The notes below the pieces were generated by a model, which did not search any database, had not been told where the DNA came from, and saw nothing but the letters and a program-made list of their open reading frames with translations. From Beta vulgaris subsp. vulgaris (taxonomy: Eukaryota > Streptophyta > Magnoliopsida > Caryophyllales > Amaranthaceae), in NCBI RefSeq assembly GCF_026745355.1, contig NC_079204.1, positions 51,942,209-52,006,208 on the forward strand: a DNA stretch of 64,000 nucleotides, given 5' to 3'. The number at the start of each line of letters is the position of its first letter. Within the stretch, counting starts at the first letter, position 1. Shown here in pieces: positions 58,441-64,000 of the stretch. The position numbers and the translations under genes were made by a program.

Positions 58441-59224
58441 AATTCAGTTAGTTCAGTAAGTATTTTTATCTACAAAGTTAGGAATTCTAGTTCAATATGA
58501 TTTCTTAATATTAGGTTGTCTAAATATTATCTAGTATCTACCGTTTAATAAAATTATTAGAGAAGTTTTCCTATATTCTAAATCTTAACGGTAATTGACC
58601 AATCTAGATGTGTAATATCTCGAAAATTTAAACTTCTTAAATTAAATAATAATAATTAGTGGCAAAAAATTTTCTTTAATAATAAGTTATGTTAGATGAT
58701 TTCATTAGTTAAAGTAAGAAAACAAATAAATAACAAATTAATTACTAAACAAATTGATGGCATAAAAAGGAAAAGAAAAAGAGAAAAGAAAAATAAAAAG
58801 GAAAAGAAAAAGAAAATGGAGAAATTGAAAAACAGAAACAGTAAGTTATTTTCTCCTTAGCTCCATCTCAGTTTTTTTTTCACAAACAAAAACCCACCCA
58901 TGGATTTCTTCCTCACAAAAGATCCAATAAAGGATTATAAACTCAATATGGATTTTCTTGCACAACAAAAATCCAACTTCAAATAAAAATTCATTTCTCA
59001 ACCAAAATCACCCAATAACCCATTTTTGTAATTCAATTTCATCAATTCAATCTGGGCACAATTGGAGCACAACCATGGCTATAAATAGCCATGTTTACTT
59101 CCCTCAAACCACCACCATTCCATTGTCTTCGTCGGAAAACCGCCTCCAAAACCACCCCATAAACTCCCCTGTTTTCGCACAACTCCTACCTCTCTCTCTC
59201 CTCTGTTTTTCGAACTGAAAGTTT
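58441..59224. other. Intergenic, no gene seen
   Basis: AT-rich DNA with an A/G-rich tract (GGAAAAGAAAAAG repeats, about 58770-58820). An 86-codon ORF at 58958-59218 has no recognised domain and is not called as a gene. Confidence 0.4.
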
Positions 59225-59505
59225 TGTGACAAAAGGTGATTTATCTTACCAATGGTGAAAAGTAAGACATTGATATGGGTGCAAAGATGTTTGCCTTTTG
59301 GATATATTGACAGGAAGATGACATTGCTGTATTTTATAACGTAGGAAAAGAAAGCTGCGCCTAATAACTATATATATACAAAGATGAGAGGACCTATCTA
59401 GGTTAATAATAAAATAATGTGGGCTGGAGAAAGGAGCCCAATACAATGTACAACCAAAAAACTATATACATAAAACTCACGGCACATGGGCATAATAAGC
59501 GCACA
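59225..59505 (-). repeat. Probable 3' LTR of the right-hand copia element
   Basis: Placed between plus-strand TGTGACAAAA and GCGCACA, giving TGTG...CACA ends, next to the polypurine tract. Boundaries are inferred from one LTR only. Confidence 0.45.
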
Positions 59506-59512
59506 ACCTCTT

Positions 59513-62500
59513 TTACCCCCCCCCCCCCTCAAGCTGAGGTGGGAGAGGAAAGTCGACCATCCCCAGCTTGGACATCAACATCTGGAATTGGGAAGATGGT
59601 AAAATTTTAGTGAAGATATCGGCTAACTGAGATTGAGTAGGTAAGTATGTCAATTGGATTAATCCTTCAAGAACTTTTTCACGAGTGAAGTGGCAATCGA
59701 TGTCGATGTGCTTTGTGCGTTCGTGAAAGACCGGGTTTTTACCAATGTGAATTGCCGACTGATTGTCGCAGTGAAGAGTGACTGGCTGGAGGTAGGCAAC
59801 ACCCATTTCGTCCAACAGACGAACAACCCATGTGACCTCTGCGGCTGCCTGTGCCATGGCACGATACTCTGCCTCCGATGAAGATTTGGAAATTGTACTT
59901 TGCTTTTTTGATTTCCAACTAATGGGAGATAAACCAAGAAGAAGGACATAACCAGTGAGAGACTTGCGGGTATCGGGGCAGCTTCCCCAATCAGAATCAG
60001 AGAATGCTTGAAGGGTGAGAGTGGGAGTGGCTTGAAGGAGGATCCCCTGCCCCTTTGTGTGATTGATGTATGCTAAGACATGATGGAGAGCTTGGAGGTG
60101 GGTGGTGCGGGGTTCTGCATAAATTGGCTTAAGGTTTGAACGGCATATGAGATGTCGGGGCGAGTATGGGTGAGAAAGTTTAATTTGCCAATTAGACTTC
60201 GGTAGGGGGTGGCATCTGGTAAAAGTTCCCCATCGTCACGGCTTAGTTTTAAATTGAGAGGGAGGGGAGTCAAGGCTCGTTTGAAATTGGTAGTTGGAAA
60301 AGTAGAGAGAAGATCATGGGTGAATTTGTATTGGGTTAAAGAAATCCCATCGGGAAGGTATACAAGTTCAAAGCCGAGAAAAAACCGGGCCTTGCCAAGG
60401 TTTTTAATGCTGAAGGCGTTAGCCATGAAAGTTTTGAGGTGTTGAATTTCTTGTGGATTGTTCCCAGTGATGAGGATGTCGTCAACGTAAATGGTAAGAA
60501 TTGTAATGTCTTCATGCAGTTTCTTAATGAACATTGAATAGTCATTCTTTGATTGTGTAAATCGATGGGAAACTAAAGCATCAGTGAGTTTAGCGAACCA
60601 TTGTCGACTCGCTTGCTTGAGACCGTAGATAGATTTCTTTAGCTTACAAACATGATTATCAGGATTAGGGACCCCCTCGGGCATTTTCATGTAAACTTCC
60701 TCGTGTAAATCCCCGTGGAGGAAAGCGTTATTTACATCCAATTGATGTAAATCCCACTGTCTGGCAGCGGCGAGGGCTATAAGACACCGTATGGTGGTCA
60801 TTTTGACCACAGGGGAAAATTTCTCGTCGTAGTCCACACCTTCTACTTGAGAATATCCTCGTGCCACGAGGCGGGCTTTGTATCTATTCACTGTACCATC
60901 ACTCTTGTGCTTGACTTTGTAAACCCACCTACTTCCTATAGCTTTCTTGCCTTTAGGAAGGGGGACAATGTCCCATGTGTCATTGCGATTCATTGCAAGG
61001 AGCTCATCCTTCATTGCTTGTACCCACTCTGGACACTTTACTGCCTCTCGATGGTACCTGGGTTCAAAGTGACAAGCAAGACTAGAAACCAATGCGCGAA
61101 AATTAATAGGCAACTTTGGATATTGAACAACGTTACACCAGTGGGTAGTAGTGGGTTGATTTGGTAAGTCATAGTCTTTGAGATATGATGGTGGTTTATG
61201 TTCGCGGGTTGAGCGTCTGAGAGGTATGGATTGGGAGGTGTGTATGGGTTGAGAGGGATGTGGAGAGGTGGTATTTGTGGAAGGTATGGAAAGAGATGGA
61301 ATGTTGGTAGCATCTGGCAGATTTATATTTGGTGATGAAGTAGTTGTAGGTGCTGGAGAAAGAGAAGAGGTGTGAGGTGTTGGGCTTGGATTGTTGTTGT
61401 CATTGTCATGGGAAATGGGTTGGACATGTGTAATGTTGTTTGGCACATTTTCGGACACATCAGAGACTATAGTGGGGATGTATATGGGATCCAACACATC
61501 ATATGTTGGAGAATCATGATTTGTTTTTTCAGGTGGAGCAGTGGAATGATTTTGAAAAGGGAAAATATTTTCATGGAAAGTTATGTCTCTACTTGTGAAA
61601 ATTTCCCCACTATCCAAGTCCATGACCTTGTAACCCTTTTGACCATATGGGTAACCCATAAAAACACATGGTTTTGCCCTTGGTGAAAACTTGTTTCTAT
61701 CCTTTTTCAAAGTGGAAACAAAATATAAGCATCCAAAAGATCTAAGGTGGTTGTAGTTGGGTTTATTTTTGTGGAAAACTTCAAAGGGTGTCTTATTTTT
61801 CAAACTAGTGAGAGGGAATCTATTAATCAAGTATGTGGCCGTCAATATGCATTCACCCCAATATTGTATGGGTAAGTTGGCTTGGAAAAACAAAGCTCTC
61901 GCGGTTTCAAGGAGGTGTCTATGTTTTCGTTCAACGATTCCGTTTTGTTGTGGTGTGTCTCTAATGCTAGTTTGGTGAACTATGCCTTTTTTAGTGTAAA
62001 AATCTTTAGCAACCCCTTCACAAAGTTCTAGAGCATTGTCCGTTCTTAGAGTCTTCACTCTCGCATTAAATTGATTTTCAGCATATGACACCAAAGATTT
62101 AATGATGGGAATGGCATTGGTTTTGGATTGCATCATGTGAGTCCATGTACATCTAGAAAAATCATCCACCATGGTTAAAAAATATCTATACCCTGTATGA
62201 GTTTGATTTTTGTAGGGTTCCCATGTATCAATATGTATCAACTCAAAAGGGCTAGTGGTTTTGATGGTGCTGGTGGGAAAAGGTTTTCGTGTCTGTTTTG
62301 CTTTTGGACAAATGTGGCAAATATGATCATGATTTTTGAGAGAACAAATATCAACACATGGGATAAGATTAAACCTGTGAAAAGGCAAGTGGCCCAACCT
62401 CAAGTGCCATAATAAAGCATCACCCTTTTCATTTAAAGTATGTGAAACATTACAAGAAGTATTCTTAGGTACAAAAACAGAATGGTTCACATCTTTACAA

Positions 62501-64000
62501 GCTAGAGAAGGAACACTATTATCAAAACGTGAAGAAGAACTATAAAAAGAAGAAAGGGTCTTGGTGTTATGTTCTTCATCACATATCATCAAAGCTGGAT
62601 CCACATGATATAGGCCATTTTTGTGTTTACCAAGAAGCAAAGGCTTGTTCATGGAAGGGCCCTGAATAACACACAAAGTAGAAGAAAATGAGACCTCACA
62701 GCAAAGATCCGAAGAAATCTTGTTAATGGAGATTAAGTTGAAATGGAATTCTGGGACGTGAAGGACGTTGTGTAATGTTATATCTGGGGTAAGTCTCACT
62801 TCTCCTACATGCTTAATTTCTGCCCTATGTCCATTAGCAGTAGAAATATAATTATTTGGGCCAAAAAATTTCTTGTAGTTAATGAAGGAAGACAAATGGG
62901 GTGTGATGTGGTCGGTTGCACCGCTATCCAATATCCAGAAAAATTGCGTATTGAAATTTATCGAGCATAAGCTCTTACCTGCCAGCATGGCCGATGGAGT
63001 GTTGTCACTAGTAGTGCTTGTGTTGTTCCCCAAATTTTGCTTGTTGATTAGGTCCATAAGATGATTGTATTGATCTTGATTAATCATACCTTGACCTTGA
63101 GAACTCCCCATTGTGTTTCTGTGTTCATCTTCATGTGTTCCCTCATTGTGGCAGTAGGCAGCTACTTTCTTCCCCTTTCCATTGTTGATGTTGTTGTTAT
63201 ACTTGTAGTTGGGTGGATAACCATTAAGCTTGTAGCATCTCTCGGTTGAGTGTCCTGGACGCCTACAATGGTCACAATAATAGTTGTTCATCTTCATAGT
63301 TTGCCCCTTGTAACCGTTATTTTTCTGACCCGAAGTGTATTGGCTCTGACCCGAAGTGTATTGACCTCCATTGTTGTTAAAATTTTGCTGGAATTTCTTG
63401 TTGTAAACTGCCATTGCAGAAGAGTCCAAGTTTATCCCCACGCTACAAGTAATTTCTCTTTGTCTTTCCTCCTCCAATAGAGCGTGATAAGCTTCGTTCA
63501 CGGAAGGAAGAGGTGATTTCATGAGCAAGTTTCCTCTTGTAGTGTTGTATGGATCATTAAGACCCATGAGGAAGTGCATAAGGTGTTGGTTGTGAAGAAA
63601 GTTTAGAAGGGCTGAAGCTGAACCACAAGTGCAGTGAGGTATGTCTATGGCCTCTGTGTATTCATCATGTAAATACTTAAGTTTGGTGAAGTAGTTGGTA
63701 ATGGACATATTACCTTGAGAAAATTTGATGATTTCTTTATGAATCTTGTAGATTTTGGTACCACTTGTGCGTGCGTACCTTACCTTGAGTTCATGCCATA
63801 TTTCCGCTGCCGAATCGCAATATAAAATGCTTGAGGCTATATCCTTTGCCATGGAGTGAATGAGCCAAGATATGACCATGTTGTCACATCTTTCCCATTG
63901 AGCTAGGAGAGGAGATTTTGGATCTGGTTTGGTGTATTTGCCATCAACTAATCCCAGCTTGTTTTTAGCTTTCAATGAAATAACACAAGCTCTCTTCCAT
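59513..64000 (-). pseudogene. Copia gag-pol, one frameshift, 5' end off window
   Basis: Open from 64000 to 60073, then continuing in another frame from about 60105 to 59513, so a single indel splits the RNase H region. In order: gag (WERCDNMVISWLIHSM...), CCHC knuckle CDHCRRPGHSTERC (about 63270), protease FWILDSGATDH (about 62930), gag-pre-integrase LLWHLRLGHLPF (about 62415), integrase with HICPKAKQ, DDFSRCTWTH, RTDNALE and PQQNGIVERKHRH (about 62330-61900), RT with GYSQVEGVDYDEKFSPV and YVDDILITG (about 60480), and RNase H SSSEAEYRAMAQA, ADIFTK in the shifted frame. It could encode most copia functions up to the shift. Confidence 0.88.

Larger units (their letters stand above)
59225..64000 (-). 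mobile_element. Ty1/copia retrotransposon, continues past the right edge
   Basis: A minus-strand element with its 3' end at left. A polypurine tract GAGGGGGGGGG (about 59515-59532) precedes a probable 3' LTR. The coding region is open over most of its length to the window end. The 5' LTR and primer site are outside the window, so LTR age and target duplication cannot be judged. Confidence 0.88.

Overview
This is a window of plant nuclear DNA. It is AT-rich, has intron-containing genes with GT-AG junctions, and is full of plant transposons (Ty1/copia, L1-type LINE, Helitron, PIF/Harbinger, hAT, Mutator-like, Stowaway). A 32-residue C-terminal cystine-knot domain encoded at 19.4-19.7 kb closely resembles the alpha-amylase inhibitor family known from amaranth seeds. 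I therefore infer a member of Caryophyllales, probably Amaranthaceae in the wide sense; species cannot be decided from the sequence alone.

Region 1 (1-13 kb) holds the most notable content: a cluster of small nuclear RNA genes that contributes little to the ORF content. Reading the RNAs directly gives U5 (2976-3097, +), U4 (7705-7860, +), a second U5 (8295-8416, +), a probable U11 of the minor spliceosome (9834-9960, +) and U1 (11193-11354, -). Each has a plant snRNA promoter: an upstream sequence element close to RTCCCACATCG and a TATA box 31-34 bp further on, the RNA polymerase II spacing. A tRNA-Ser(AGA) gene lies among them. Between them are a fold-back repeat, PIF-type MITEs, non-autonomous Helitrons, a solo LTR, a hAT-type element and a Harbinger element that keeps a transposase remnant.

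Region 2 (13-25.9 kb) is transposon-rich. It contains an inverted pair of Helitrons, several Stowaway-like MITEs, a candidate Pack-MULE carrying what looks like part of an HD-Zip I gene, and the single-exon amylase-inhibitor-like gene with its own TATA box.

Region 3 (26-46.8 kb) has two complete multi-exon nuclear genes, both on the minus strand. One (25978-32803, 6 exons, 423 aa) is a plastid-type release-factor-like protein without the GGQ motif, as in PrfB3. The other (39498-46698, 14 exons, 622 aa) joins a GNAT acetyltransferase-like domain to two C-terminal BRCT domains and has an E2F-type site beside its TATA box. A young Ty1/copia element (33364-38277) with a 5-bp target duplication sits between them, and their introns contain MITEs, a Helitron and a TIR element with an array of palindromes.

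Region 4 (46.8-64 kb) is retrotransposon-dominated. A near-complete L1-type LINE (49238-54714) is bounded by two almost identical 450-bp direct repeats, which is best read as an exceptionally long target-site duplication. After it come a hAT MITE, a Mutator-like element with 109-bp inverted repeats and a C-rich/G-rich core, a decayed copia fragment, and a second, nearly intact copia element that runs off the right edge.

Exon structures were derived by hand from reading frame, splice dinucleotides and phase. No alignment or database search was run.
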